Below, piece after piece: positions 23,401-33,377 of a stretch of DNA of 64,000 bases (positions are counted from its first letter, which is position 1; every line of letters starts with the position of its first letter). The translations under genes and the position numbers were made by a program. The stretch comes from Rhodosporidiobolus odoratus (lineage: Eukaryota; Basidiomycota; Microbotryomycetes; Sporidiobolales; Sporidiobolaceae), in the NCBI GenBank assembly GCA_034387635.1, contig JAOANU010000016.1, positions 558,001-622,000 on the forward strand, given 5' to 3'. The notes beneath the pieces are model-generated. The model ran no database searches, was not told the origin of the DNA, and saw only the letters and a program-made list of their open reading frames with translations.

Positions 23401-23630
23401 GGGTCCGCTACTTGGGCTACTCGTCGGCAGAAGATCAGTGGCGCGATGGCGCCGAGCTGCGACGTTCCGCAAGGGAATCGGTTGAAACTTATCTCGCCCT
23501 CAAAAAGGCGCGCGGCAAAGTTCCGAAACGGCGCGGGGTCGCCGCTATCATTTCCTCTATGTACGCTTCGTTCTCTGGGGGGGTGGGTGCAAGGGCTGGA
23601 CAGCCTTGCCGAACCGACTCCCCCGAATAA
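20418..23630 (+). CDS. Retroelement pol: RT - RNase H - integrase - chromodomain
   Basis: An uninterrupted 1,070-codon frame. RT (about residues 10-260) has [12 protein letters not shown] and the catalytic FYDDVLIYS (YDD near residue 190). RNase H has [16 protein letters not shown] (about 338), DHEPLKTYW and NTLADSLSR. Integrase has an HHCC zinc module ([10 protein letters not shown] ... GCEPCARN, about 600-645) and the DDE core: TVTDYLS (about 693), VSDRDHKF (about 735) and [12 protein letters not shown] (about 771). A GPY/F-like segment KFIGPFPIV leads to a C-terminal chromodomain ([20 protein letters not shown] ... [12 protein letters not shown], about 975-1025), which in chromoviruses directs integration to modified chromatin. 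The final 14 codons run into the 3' LTR. Confidence 0.95.
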   Translation: MAALLKRFDDIFVDELPGPPPFRPINHEILLKESDKKVRPFAIHIPERYKAQWTAHLRKFVETGFWSPTALDSACSMFAVPKHDKSQARFVVNLKPRNENTVPLASPIPDMKDLRNRFASNPVRSKLDFKQAYEQIRLALASVPLSGFVTPNGTFISHVMQQGDRNAPDTMHRVCYLMFAKAIGRFLDVFYDDVLIYSKNRRAHLRYLDIVFTTLRHYKFYLSRSKVEFMEPRINALGAVIDDEGIHVSQEKWEMVKRWPTPKSPKDILRFMGTVQWMADHLPGLNEIAAPLTRLTGKVDFVWSPACDFAFDLLKSLVPETLKPLDLERLEDQSERLYLFTDASIYGCGGWLGQGASRESARPVRFFSSKFNSAQRNYSTTDQELLGVFVGVRKMHEQLVGWKFVVVCDHEPLKTYWTQPPKQTRGHVRLWEVLAQYNFVWEFIPGKNNTLADSLSRLAEIEELDGIDLPVAEEPVPAGDDSESFSSSLTPRVQFAMAGLVAAVATRLEALEVPLLPSPSIMSATVLTGFAPSFVAALRDALERNPLAGKILANPAAYPSFSLIDGLLFHLSDSSRQLVIPAGSSPPTTTSPSMVFAEAVLQHCHTAVGHLGFTRTLAYVRRYFWWRDMVRDTEDYVKGCEPCARNKSTTTRPYGLLHPLPVPSVPWSMVGMNFVVSLPLVPFNGRLVDSILTVTDYLSRMVVLIPMPSTSTAPQVADDFHLAVYRRFGLPSAMVSDRDHKFNSSFWRALHAKLGSALKMSTAAHPQTDGRAEVTNKSVGQILRILAEDNNDDWPSLLVATEFALNASSPSSTLPSPFDIVHGFLPRSLPSLGWDPAGDLDAEGFAERSRLNALKATDAIIAARVSTTHQENKHRRDDAGVFSVGDKAYISTSGMKMPKEISGKFVPKFIGPFPIVAADSSSSTYTFDLPPHLRVHRRFHASKLRRHFPNDDARFSARSLASPAAVVAAADGAEAEYLIEKVVDDRLRYGKIQFRVRYLGYSSAEDQWRDGAELRRSARESVETYLALKKARGKVPKRRGVAAIISSMYASFSGGVGARAGQPCRTDSPE
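23577..23587 (+). other. Polypurine tract of the retroelement
   Basis: GGGGGGGTGGG directly precedes the TG of the 3' LTR, the expected place for the plus-strand primer. One T interrupts the purines. Confidence 0.7.
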
Positions 23631-23926
23631 GCTGAGTCGTTTCCTATTTTTCCGTTTCTACATCTCTCTATATCTTTCGAACTTGCGTACTGAGTTCCCT
23701 TACCATGCAGCCTGCGTCCGGACTTCTACCCTACTCGGTCATCTCGGAGGTAGAAGTTGGATCAACGTGCATGAGGGAGCTTGGTTGTAGTTCGAGTTCG
23801 CTTCTCTTCTTTAGGCTACATCTATCCCTCTCGATTGTCGAATACTACGCCCGAATCACTGTTTGTCTCTTTGTCTCTCGTTCGACATCTCCTCCCAGCG
23901 GCTCGCCGTCTGACGGACGGCTTGCA
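23588..23926 (+). repeat. 3' LTR (339 bp)
   Basis: Begins TGCAAGGGCTGG and ends GGCTTGCA. It is identical to the 5' LTR over 283 bp (23588-23870). It then has TTGTCTCT where the 5' LTR has a 36-bp unrelated stretch, and lacks about 17 bp further on. Confidence 0.85.
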
Positions 23927-23990
23927 GTCTACCGCTCCCCCGCGTCCCTGTCTCTCACCAAATTCTTGCAAGCATGTCTCAAGCTGAACC

Positions 23991-26236
23991 ATGCAATGCT
24001 TACTGTGCCTTCCTCTCTGCCAGACTTCAGCATTGGATTCGATCGAGCGTTTCCTCGACCACCACCTCCGCCTGTACAACAACCATCTCCTCATGTACGG
24101 TCCTGCCTTCCGTGAGCCCAATCGCAGGCATTGACAGCAACAAGTCTTCGCCAGCCATTCGCCGCGCTGCTGGTGAGACCTACCTCGCGACTGATGGTCT
24201 CGTTGAGCTGGCGAGCACGGCGCTGGTGCTGGATTCCACCATTCTCTCTTCCTCGTTCCGTGTCGGCCATCCCGCTCCCCTTCATCCTGGCCAAGTCGCT
24301 CCCCCCGGGACTACCCTTCTCCACCTCAACAGCATCCTTGTCCAGCCTCCATCGCACACGCTTTACCTCCCTGATCATGAAGTCGACTCCTTTGCTGCCC
24401 AACACTACCTCCTTGGGTCCCACGAATCCGACCCTTTCTTTTCTCCTGATCCCTCCCTCTTGGCCGACTTTGGCAGCGCTCTCCAACACAACCTTCCCTC
24501 CGCCGATCCTTCTGCCTCCCGCATTCACGAGGTCGCGGACCATGAACCTCTCAGATTCTCGACCCACGTTCCTCCCCTCACTCCCCTGCAGATTGCGCAG
24601 GCTGCTCAAGCCGCCGAGCATCAGCGCCTTGCTTCACTCCGTTCTGAACGTGAGGCTGAGCTGCGTGCCCAGAGATTTCACAGTTATGGTTCAGACTGGC
24701 CCAAGAAACGTACTGAAGTGCTCGAGGCGCATCGGGAGGCTGAGCAAAGCCGTCAAGCTGAGGCTCCTGCCACTTCGCCCCTCCTGCCCAATACCCTCGC
24801 TTTCTCGGCCCTCAAGGACGAACAGGGTAGAGCGATTCTGCTTGACGTCAGCGACGAGGCAATTGCAAGCTGGGTGGGGACAAGACCAGCTCGTCCACCC
24901 TTCAGAAGTCAATCCAGGCAAATCACGTACGGTGGATGCAATCCCTCCTCCCGGGCTGGAAGAAGTCCTTCATCTTACAGGGTTCTTTCACCTTTGACCC
25001 GCGCCGCATTCACGTCCACTACCTCAACCCGAAGAAACCGACAGTCGCCTACCTCGAGCAGCTCAGACAGCCAGGCGAGGCGAGAGCGACGACAGTTGGG
25101 GAATTCCTGGACCAAGCTCGTCGATATGGCGGCCTTCTCTCCCACCTCGAGACCCGCCAAGATGCCGCCCTCCTCCCCGATGATGCCCTTTCTCGTCCCC
25201 TCCGCCCGCTCATCTGTTCTCCTGCGACGCTCATTCCTCAAGTCCCCGAAGCTCAGCTCCTACTCCGGAAAGTCAAGGACAGCTCGGGGGTCGCGACCTA
25301 TCCCGTGCTGGAAGCCGCGAGACGGATGCACGGACTCGACGGCGCAACGGGAAGCGGTGCCCTAGACCCTGGGACGTACACCCTGGTGAATGACCTTGGC
25401 TCAAGGAGGGTGGATGCCGCCATGCTGGAGCCGGTCAATCAGGAAGAGCCAGTGTTGACTGGTCGAATCAAGTCAAGTACGGTGGACGTCAGGAGGGAGC
25501 GAGCAAGTAAGCGAGCAAAGCGTTTTGGGGAAGATGTCGAGGTAAAGGCAGAGAGTGGTGTCAGACTGGTACCCTCAGAAGGTGAGCTGTTTCAACTGAC
25601 TCCCTGATCCCGTCCAAAGCTGAATCTCGAGTGGTTCAGTAACTTCTTTCGACCTCGAAACAACCCTCCTCTCTCAATCCACCTTTGACTCTGCGGCCGC
25701 CGAACTGCTAAACCGCCTCCTCCCACCTTCGCCTACACCCAAGAAGCTCATCATTGTGGTTGGCGAGGATGTCCCCTCCGTTGTCGCCGGTTACGCTGCA
25801 TCTCGAGGTGGTGCTTGGGTCCGTAGCCTCCTCAAGGCTGTCGGAGTTCGCAAGGACATCTACGAGACGCTCACTGTCGTTGTCGACGAGTTCAGGACGT
25901 CATCGATGTGCAGCTCGAGTGTTTGCAGGGCCGAGCCGGACGTCGAGATGTAAGCGAGACTGCATTGTCCGTCACGGCACGGCCATACTGACGCCGCTGA
26001 CAAACAGGGTCGCCGCCGTTTTTCGAGAGCAGCAGAACATGCACCGAATCAAGGCATGCACCGGCTGCGGCGAATTCCACGACCGCGACATTCTTGGCGC
26101 TGCCAACATTCTTCAAGTTTACTACTCGCTTCTCCGCCTCGGCCCCGAATTTCACCCCTTCCGCGAGAAGTTTGCGAAGAGATTCGACCTCGAGTACCCA
26201 GAGGGCAAGAAGGGGGTCAAGCCAAATGCCCCTTGA
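23991..26236 (+). CDS. Fanzor-type (eukaryotic TnpB-like) RuvC nuclease, possibly broken
   Basis: Exons as read: about 23991-24111; from 24155; to 25581; 25640-25949; 26008-26236, with introns of 43, 58 and 58 nt (CTGAC branch in the last). The product is about 670 aa. The N-terminal half is helical (SIERFLDHHLRLYNNHLL, IAQAAQAAEHQRLASLRSER). The C-terminal half follows the Fanzor1 pattern: a candidate RuvC-I ALDPG (about 25362), LIIVVGEDVPS, then VVVDEFRTSSMC, a cysteine pair C-x4-C, KACTGCGEFHDRDILGAANI (C-x2-C plus RuvC-III Asp). The TS-x2-C ... C-x2-C ... DRD-x3-AAN order is the TnpB/Fanzor hallmark. Fanzors are RNA-guided DNA nucleases carried by eukaryotic transposons. Near 24850 the frame changes: either a 38-nt intron (24847-24884, GT...AG, phase 0 both sides) or a frameshift. 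The true start is uncertain; ATG 23991 is the first in frame. Confidence 0.75.
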
Positions 26237-26694
26237 GGCGTAGCGAGACTGGTGAATAGGCAGGAGGTGAGAGAGTGCGGGGGGTTGTGGTGCTATCGCT
26301 TGATTGTTAGGTACCCTTTGTCGAACACTCTCCTCTTTTGTACCGCTGTCAACATAGGACATCCGTATCTGCCCGTTTGACGTGCCCGTGGTCGCTCGCC
26401 AAAATCTCGTTGCTTGGCTGACTGAAGTGCAAGAATAAACGGGAAACATCGTGTCCTGCAACAACATACGATCACTGCTACGCATGATATAGACGAATCG
26501 AAGATGGGCAATCCAAGTTCAAGTGAAAACCGCGGCCCTCCTCAGACCTCCTCCTGTACATCTCCCTTCATTGCCGCTGGCCCGCACTCCTCACCATTGA
26601 CCCTCTTCAATCCCCTGGTCTCAAGCGTCGACCACCCGCCTCCTTCCTCTGCCGCCTCTTCTCCCCGTTCGGACCAATTTCTTGCTCGTCCCCT
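26237..26694. other. Sequence between the Fanzor stop and the next gene
   Basis: A likely 3' flank of the Fanzor gene, where TnpB-family guide RNAs often overlap the end of the coding region. I see no obvious hairpin or inverted repeat matching the left side of the island, and no coding segment. Confidence 0.35.
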
Positions 26695-28002
26695 CTACTT
26701 GCCACGCGTGGAACGAATGATGGTCACGCTCCCAGCCTCAGCGCCATCCTCATCGTCCGACGAGTAGTACTTACCCGGCATCGGCCCGCCATACACCGAC
26801 TGACTCCTCGGTTCAGCAGCTTTCTTCTGCGCTCGGAGCTGAGACGCCGCACCAGGCGCGGTGGACGGAGTCGAGCTTGAGCGGGTCATGGTACTGGAGG
26901 ACGAAGATGACGAGATAGCGGTAGGAGATTGTATGGAGACCGGGGGCGGATCAATCGGACTGTGGTGGTCAACCTCGACATCTTCGGGAACGGCCTGTTC
27001 CATGGGTGCTGGGACAGAACGCGAGGACCCTTCGTCGCCGTAAAGGTCTATGACATCCTGAGGCATGTCTTCGGGGACGAGCCCCTCGGGAAGAGAGGCG
27101 TAGCGGTCGACGTCCTGCGAATGAGACGGTTCTTGATCGGCGTGGGCGCGAGAGGGGGAAGCGAAGCCGTTTCGTGGTGATGCAGGAGGAGACTCGGAGG
27201 TGGGAACGTCGGGTATAGAGCGAGTCGAAGCTTGGCGAACGGATTGAGGAGATGCAGGTGGGGATGTCAGGGAAGGAGGAAGGCTTGATGAGGCGCAAGA
27301 GTGGTCGGCAAGCCTGCATAGAGAGCGTCAGTACGCAACTAGACCCCTACGCTTGACCTCGATAAAAGGAAAAACGCACTCCATCAGATCCAGCTCGGCG
27401 CTGCAATCGCCGCACTTGACCTTCGGCATCGAGTCGGCACCTTCATCCTCAGCCATCGCCGTAGCACTGGTTACATCTTCCGGAGAGTCGTGGGAAGCAT
27501 CGGAGAGCGACACGGCCATCGCATCCCTCGCACCGCTGAGGTCGCCGTTCGAACCCGGGCCTGCCGATTCAGCTCCTTGCGCAGGCGCGGCAGGATCCGC
27601 TTCATCCTCCTCATAAAGAGCAAGCTCAGCGTCCGTACGAGCGGAGCGCTGCTCTTGAGAGGCCGGCTCATCGCCAGGAGACGCCGAACGAGAAGGTTCG
27701 TCTTCAGCAGCCATCACGAGGCCTGCGGGCTCAGCCGTCGGAGTGGCCGCTCCCGGGATCTCCGAAAGATTGGCTACGTCCTCTGAGGGTGCCTCTACGA
27801 TCATCGACGACAGAGAGGCGATACTGCCAGCTCGAGAAGGGGCACTGAGGGAATCGAGAAGACCTTTCGACGCTGAGGTAGGAATGGATGGCGCGATACC
27901 ATCGGCGGACGATACGGAGGCAGAAGAGGGAGGAGGGTAAGCGATCGCAGCGACGACGGGCGAAGAGAGCGAACTGAAGTTGTCGGCGTGGTCATCGGTC
28001 AT
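26695..28002 (-). CDS. Disordered protein with a CxxC...HxxC zinc-like motif, unknown function
   Basis: Start ATG at 28002 gives MTDDHADNFSS. The protein is mostly Ser/Ala/Pro/Glu-rich and probably disordered. One intron lies at about 27314-27379 (GTGCGT donor, TGCAG acceptor). Spliced across it the sequence reads VKCGDCSAELDLMELADHSC, a compact C-x2-C-x12-H-x-C motif. Similar CxxC ... dHxC modules precede long disordered regions in other basidiomycete proteins, but I cannot name the family. The end is GPMPGKYYSSDDED and VTIIRSTRGK. The start codon is only 37 bp from that of the divergent gene at 28040. Confidence 0.65.
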
Positions 28003-28039
28003 CGCTTCCCTTCTGTCCCTCACAACTCACACCCGTCGA

Positions 28040-28904
28040 ATGCGTCAGCTTGAAGAACGGAGTGCTACACTCGCTTCCGAAGCTCCGTCTCAAGGTCCTG
28101 TAGTCGGTACCGTATGCTCTTAGCTTCTCCCAGCGCGCTCGACTTTGCTCGCTTATCGCTGAATCTCTCCCACAACAGCTCATCCTGGCGAGGCATAGAC
28201 AGTCGGAAACGAATGCGGCAAACATGTGAGTAGCCATGCTTTGCTCTCGCACTGGTACAAAGGCGTATTGACCTCCGTCTTCTCTCCTCTTGGGTATCGT
28301 TTTCAGCTTCACCGGTCTCCTCGACCCACCTCTAACCGCTCGTGGGATTCGCGAAGCCACGGGTGTCGGCCACTCTTTGAAGGCCCTCGACCTTCCCCCG
28401 ATAACCCACGCCTACACCTCCCCCCTTCAACGAGCCTCCTCCTCCCTCTCTCACCTCCTCTCTTCCCTCGCTCAACCTGATCCCGCGCCCACTGTCACCA
28501 TAGCCCCGGAATTGAACGAGAGGGATTATGGAGATCTGAATGGAAGGGATAAGGGAGAGGTGGCACGCGAGCTTGGGAAGGAACAGACTGAGGAATGGAG
28601 GAGAGGTTGGAGGGGGATTCCGCCGGGTGGCGAGTCGTTGGAGATGACTTCGAGAAGGGTGTGGGAGTACTATGAAGAAGAGATCTTGCCCAAGTTGAAG
28701 GACGGATCGTGTGTGCTGCTGGTCAGTCATGGGAATACGCTCGGGGGACTTTGTAAGGAGCTCGATGGGATTAGCGAGGATCAAGTCATGAAGCTCACGC
28801 TGGGGACGGGAGCTATGAGGGAGTACAGGGTGGATCAGGAGGGAAAGGTGGTCGAGAGGCGGTTGTTTGTCGTGAATGGATTAGAAGGAGGCGAGCAGTC
28901 CTAG
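28040..28904 (+). CDS. Phosphoglycerate mutase family protein (dPGM-like)
   Basis: Exons 28040-28099, 28179-28225 and 28307-28904 give about 234 aa, the usual length of bacterial-type dPGM. The active-site segment reads LILARHRQSETNAAN, so the phospho-accepting His is present but the usual RHG glycine is Arg. FTGLLDPPLTARG, YTSPLQRASSS, ELNERDYGDLNGRDKGEVA (catalytic Glu), PPGGESLEMTSRR and VLLVSHGNTLGGL (second His) follow in order. Family members interconvert 3- and 2-phosphoglycerate or act as broad phosphatases. Fungal genomes usually have a separate main glycolytic mutase, so the role here is open. Confidence 0.8.
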
Positions 28905-29083
28905 ATTAGACCAAGGCTTTCATATGTCCTTCGTGCATAGATGTTGTACTGTATACTTGGTTCTCACCGTTACGCAGTCTAGACACCGCGCTCCCTCAGT
29001 CAGCTAGCAGAGCTCTCATGGGGATGGGGAAAACCGCTGCGAACGATGGAGCCGCATTGGCCAACCAGGACTTTCTGTTCACC

Positions 29084-31425
29084 TCAAGGTCCGACAAGTG
29101 ATGCTGCTACAGCCCGCTCGTCCGCCTCGTCATCCGAGTCGCTGCCATAGTCGGCAAGCATGCCGAGAAGAGAAGAGGGGAATGCCGCTGCAGGGGGAGG
29201 ACCGACGGAGGGGCCTGGAGAACAGGTGCCAGGTGATGGTGCCGGTGGAACGGTTGCGGAGGAAGGTATGGGGTCCGTCGCTATCGACTTAAGCGAGGTG
29301 TCGGAAGGAGCTGCCGGAGCTGATGCGGCCGAGGGTGTTGAGGCTGAAGGCAGATCCTCCGGCTCAACCACCGTAATTGCAGAGGTGGTTGCCTCAACCT
29401 TCTCCACCTCCTCTTCATTGACCCCTCCATTCTGTGTCTCCGCCAGCACCTCAATCCCACTCTCCTCCTCAACCTGACCCGGCCGAATCTCGACCCCTCG
29501 AAGCCAATCGTTCGCGCCGAGAAACTCGATAACTTGCAGCACATCGCTGACGATGTGGCGATGGTCACGCTCAGCGAGGAGGGCGAAGGGGTCGGAGGAG
29601 AACGAGGCGGGTCGGGCGAAAGGGTTGTGAGGAGGTGGAGGGGGAGCGGGCCGTTTGCGCTTGGGAAGAGCGGGAGGCGGAGCGTTGGCGGGAATCTGCA
29701 GTAGTGCGACGAGGTTAGTACCGCCAAACGTCTGGGTGGGAGTAAAGCAGAGGCGTACGTGATGCAAGTAGGGGCATTTCTCGTCACCCAGCCCGCAATT
29801 GCCCTTGCGCCAATGACGGCAGACGACCTGGAACTGCTTCTTCGGCTCGTCCGCCGCTTCACCTTGCTCTCCAGTAGCGCCCTGCTTTGTACCTTCCTCC
29901 TCCGGCCCATCATCGTTCTCGTCATCTTCCTCATGCTCCTCATCCTCCCCCTCGCCACACAGTGCCGCCTTTTCTCGCTTCGAGCTACCCTCCTCTGGCG
30001 GTCCATCGTCGTCCTCCCCCATATCCTCGTCCGACAAGCTCAACCCACTGCTGCTATCACTATCCGACCCCTCGCTTGCGGTCGAGCCTGGCTTGTCCCC
30101 CTCCTGCTTGACCTTCTCAAACTTGCCCTCCTCCCCCTTCCACCGCTTCGCCGCAGGTTCCTCTGCTCCACCCTCCCTTCCATTTCCGACATATCCACCT
30201 CTCCCGCCCCGCCCCCGCCCTCGGCCGCCAAAGTCAGCTTGACCCCGTCCTCTCCCTCGTCCGCGTCCACCCCGTTCTCGAGGTGGGGCTTCGAGTCCGG
30301 CGGCGATCCGTTCAGCGCGGGCTTTCTCCTACATAGACGCATAGACACATTGTCAACTGAGAATTGGACTCAAGAGTGGGACAAGCGAGAGAGACGTGCC
30401 TTCTCGTCCACGACTTTTTGGCTTGGCCAGCGCTTTTTCCGCTCAGCGATCCATTTCGCAACAGCTTCGGGCGTATCGAGGGACAGACCGGTACCTTCAA
30501 TGACGGCGCTGCAGAATGGACTAGTCAGTGCCGACTACGGCTAGCCTTGGGCCCAGGCGTACCGTGGAGCGGAAGGGGCGCGCAAATTCAGGAGCGAAAC
30601 ACGAACTAACCCATCAATCGGCTTCAAGCTCCCACTCCAGGGCTTGGGTTTTCTCCCCGGCGCGTAGATGAGGTGACGGTCCTCTTCGTGCTCCTGAACC
30701 TGCTTCTTGCGTCCCGTAAATCCACAACCTTCTTGACAGCAGCTGACAATCTGCGGTCCTTGGTTGGCTTGTTGCCTATCTCCTCCGGAACCGCCTGGGC
30801 CTCGACTACGTTTGCCGAGCCCTGAGCCTGGACCGGAAGAAGAGCGGGTGGGGCCGGGGTCGAGAGAAGGGTCGTAGGCGGAGGAGAAGGTGTAGCCGTC
30901 TGAAGTAGTCTGCGGTGGCTGCGAGCGAGAGTGCTGCGGCCGATGTGGGTACGGACTAGATGAGGTCGAGGCGTAAGGAAGGGAAGGAGGAGGAGCAGGC
31001 TGGTGGTGAAGCTGGTGAGAGGGAGGGTAGACAGAGGGAGGATAGGCGGAAGGGGGAGGCAGTGGATGAGAGGGGTAGGGCTGATACTGCTGAGGTGGGG
31101 CGACCCAGTTCGGTTGCTGACCGTAGTGCTGCGGTTGGCCGTAAGCTGCTGGCAGTACCCGTTCTCCCGGTTGGCCATAGCCTCCTCCAATGCCGAAATG
31201 AAGAGGCGGCAATGCTCCCCCACCTCCCTGCGGCCCGTGGACCCCGATACCATAGCCGCCATGATTTGGAGGAGGTGGCGCGCTGTATCCCATTCCTCCC
31301 AATGCGCCAGCGATTGCACCTCCAAGTCCTGATGAGAAAGTTGGCGGAGCCGCTGGACTCGAACCAGATGGTCGAGAGATGAGCGGCGCGGTTCTCCGGG
31401 GTTGTCCTCCTTTATTATAGCTCAT
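29084..31425 (-). CDS. NUFIP1-like zinc-finger protein
   Basis: Start MSYNKGGQPRR. The first 190 residues are Pro/Gly/Tyr/Gln-rich (PPQQYQPYPS). Then comes a C2H2 finger, CCQEGCGFTGRKKQVQEHEE ... RH, with LIYAPGRKPKPW after it. The next exon holds the NUFIP1 signature VIEGTGLSLDTPEAVAKWIA followed by ERKKRWPSQK. An RGG-rich stretch and an acidic stretch follow, then a CCCH finger (CRHWRKGNCGLGDEKCPYLH). The C-terminal half has FLGANDWLRGVEI and ends SLLGMLADYGSDSDDE. NUFIP1 (yeast Rsa1 relative) works with the R2TP complex in box C/D snoRNP assembly; this is family knowledge. Fusion of a C2H2, the NUFIP1 domain and CCCH in one protein is common in fungi. Confidence 0.85.
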
Positions 31426-31696
31426 ACCAGAGCTCGTGCAAGCCTTCAAGCCAGTTTGGAGACAGTCAGATGCGAAAGGGGATGCGCTCCCTCTTGTTCG
31501 ACTTGATTTCTTCCTCATTGCAATCACGCATATACCGGCGTTGTAACTTGCTCTACTACTTCCTGTATCCCAACAAGGTACCTCCAGCTGCCGCGTCTGC
31601 TCTCCGACCGCTACAGAGCATTTCCCTCTCGTCCCCCACCGAGTAGTACCTTGACACCCTTCTCTCTCAAGCCTAAAACCTTGGAAAACCAGCATC
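31426..31696. other. Divergent promoter, NUFIP1-like / dienelactone hydrolase
   Basis: 271 bp between two start codons. No motif was recognised beyond pyrimidine runs. Confidence 0.35.
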
Positions 31697-33071
31697 ATGT
31701 TGATCGAGCAGGAACAGACAGAGGTCATGACCGTACGCGCTGCTCTTGGGCTCAGACGCTAATTTCAGCTGACATCGTTGCTTCCGACACTCTCTTTTTC
31801 TCATTCTCGCTGATCAGGCGACCGGCCCTATGACCATCTACATTATCAAGCCCAGTACGCCGTCTTACATCGTTTCATGGCCTTGAGTCATCCTGTAGCC
31901 TGTCAAGTGCAGCTCTGGGGGTCTTTGATCGCTGTTTTCTCTGACCTGCTTACCGGTCCTTTGGTCTCTCCTAACCACAGAGATCCCCGGCTACCCGAAT
32001 GCCAAATTCCCTGGTGTCGTCGTCTGGTCCGAAATTTATCAAGTCACCGGCCCCGTCCTCCGCTTCGCCAACCAAATCGCCGCTCAGGGTTACATCGTTG
32101 CCGCTCCGTGTTGCTTCCACGAGTTTGCGGGCGCAGCCGCTATTGGCTACGATGCAGAGGGAACCGATGCAGGAAACAGCTACAAGGCAAGTCTGCCTTT
32201 TCTCCTTTCGCAGGCCGTCCCTAAGTCTTTTCTCGCTTGCCCCGCAGGTCAAGAAGCTCCTCACCGCCACAGACGAAGACATCAAACTCTCCATCGATAC
32301 CCTCATCGGTCACAAGAACTGCACGGGACGCGTCGGCGCCACGGGGATGTGCTACGGCGGTCACCTCGCGATGCGAACGGCCCTTGACCCGCGCTGCCTT
32401 GCCGCGGTCGGGTACTTTGGTACCGACATACACTCGGCTTCGTTGTCACCTGAGGGAGACGATACCCTCGCGCGTGCATCCAAGGGCGACATCAAGGGGG
32501 AGCTGGTATTGATCTTCGGAACCCAGGATGGGCATGTGGTGCGTTTCTGACCTTTCTTGACTCTCGCCATCCTTTTCTGCTGGTCTCTCCCGGTGCTGCG
32601 CTCCTCCCCTATCTCCTTCCTCCTCTTAGCATTCCTTGCTATCCAGAGATATCACGCTTGCTGACGCGCTGCACTTTGTAGCCCCTCGAAGGTCGCACCT
32701 TCATCCGGGAACAGCTGACGGCCAAGACTGTTCAACCGCCTCTCAAGCTGTCCTTCCTCGAGCTCCAAGCCAACCATGCCTTCATCCGGTGCGCTGCCGT
32801 TCGCCCATCCCGGCTTGGGTTTCATCACTTATCGTACATTCCTTCTTTTCTTGCTACAGTGACGAGATGTCAAAGGTACCTCCTATTTCTTCTATGGCCC
32901 TCTCTGTCGCACCCGCGTACTCAATGTTCCGCTTTCTTGCAGGGTCGCTTCGACGGTGCCATCTCGAAGGTGTGCTTCGAGTTATTGCTCGAAACGTTTG
33001 GCCGGACCATCGGGCGTGACCTGGGAGAGTTTGTACCAGAACAGAAGGGAGACGGAAAGCTGGTGTGCTAG
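31697..33071 (+). CDS. Dienelactone hydrolase family protein
   Basis: Start MLIEQEQTEVMT, then several short exons. Blocks in order: TGPMTIYIIKP, EIPGYPNAKFPGVVVWSEIY (the typical FPGVVV strand), QIAAQGYIVAAPCCFHEF, and the nucleophile elbow GATGMCYGGHLA, with Cys as in dienelactone hydrolase (G-x-C-x-G). Then come LIFGTQDGHV (acid Asp) and ELQANHAFIRDE (His), completing the Cys-Asp-His triad. The end is GKLVC at 33071. The fold is alpha/beta hydrolase, cytosolic, with no signal peptide. The substrate is unknown; fungal members are often uncharacterised. Confidence 0.9.
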
Positions 33072-33377
33072 GCGTAGGGACCCAAGTCGCTCTGGCCGTA
33101 GGAAGCGATGCAATCCGTGCAGTAACCGCAGCGTACGTCAAGAGAACGGCCAGATCTTCCTCTCGGTGTGGACGGCTGCTGCGCCTCGTTACGGTTGACT
33201 CACAGCTCTAGACCTTACCGTTGCGACCCGTTGAATTGGCTTTGCATGCCCTCTGAAGCGGTTGCGACTGCCGGCTGGATTCGTCCTGATGATAACGGAG
33301 GCTCTTTCCCGCTTTTCCCCTCGATTTCTCACCTCGACTCGAGTAGTATCGCCTGATTCAGCTCGAATCCCCTCATT
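33072..33377. other. Intergenic region between the hydrolase gene and OMA1
   Basis: 306 bp, no coding signal. It contains both the 3' UTR of the hydrolase gene and the promoter of the OMA1-like gene. Confidence 0.35.

Larger units (their letters stand above)
17179..23926 (+). mobile_element. Ty3/gypsy LTR retrotransposon, chromovirus type
   Basis: Two long terminal repeats flank gag and pol frames in the order gag - protease - reverse transcriptase - RNase H - integrase - chromodomain, which defines a Ty3/gypsy chromovirus. The LTRs start TGCAAG and end CTTGCA, a perfect 6-bp terminal inverted repeat. A G-rich polypurine tract (GGGGGGGTGGG, 23577-23587) abuts the 3' LTR. No 5-bp target duplication is visible (gaatg before, gtcta after). 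No primer-binding site beginning TGG follows the 5' LTR. Gag contains a frameshift and pol an in-frame TAG, so this copy is probably not autonomous. The identity of the first 283 bp of both LTRs points to recent origin. Confidence 0.92.

Noticed and set aside
16500..26700. Terminal inverted repeats of a Fanzor-carrying DNA transposon
   Set aside because: No convincing matching ends were found by eye on the two sides of the island.
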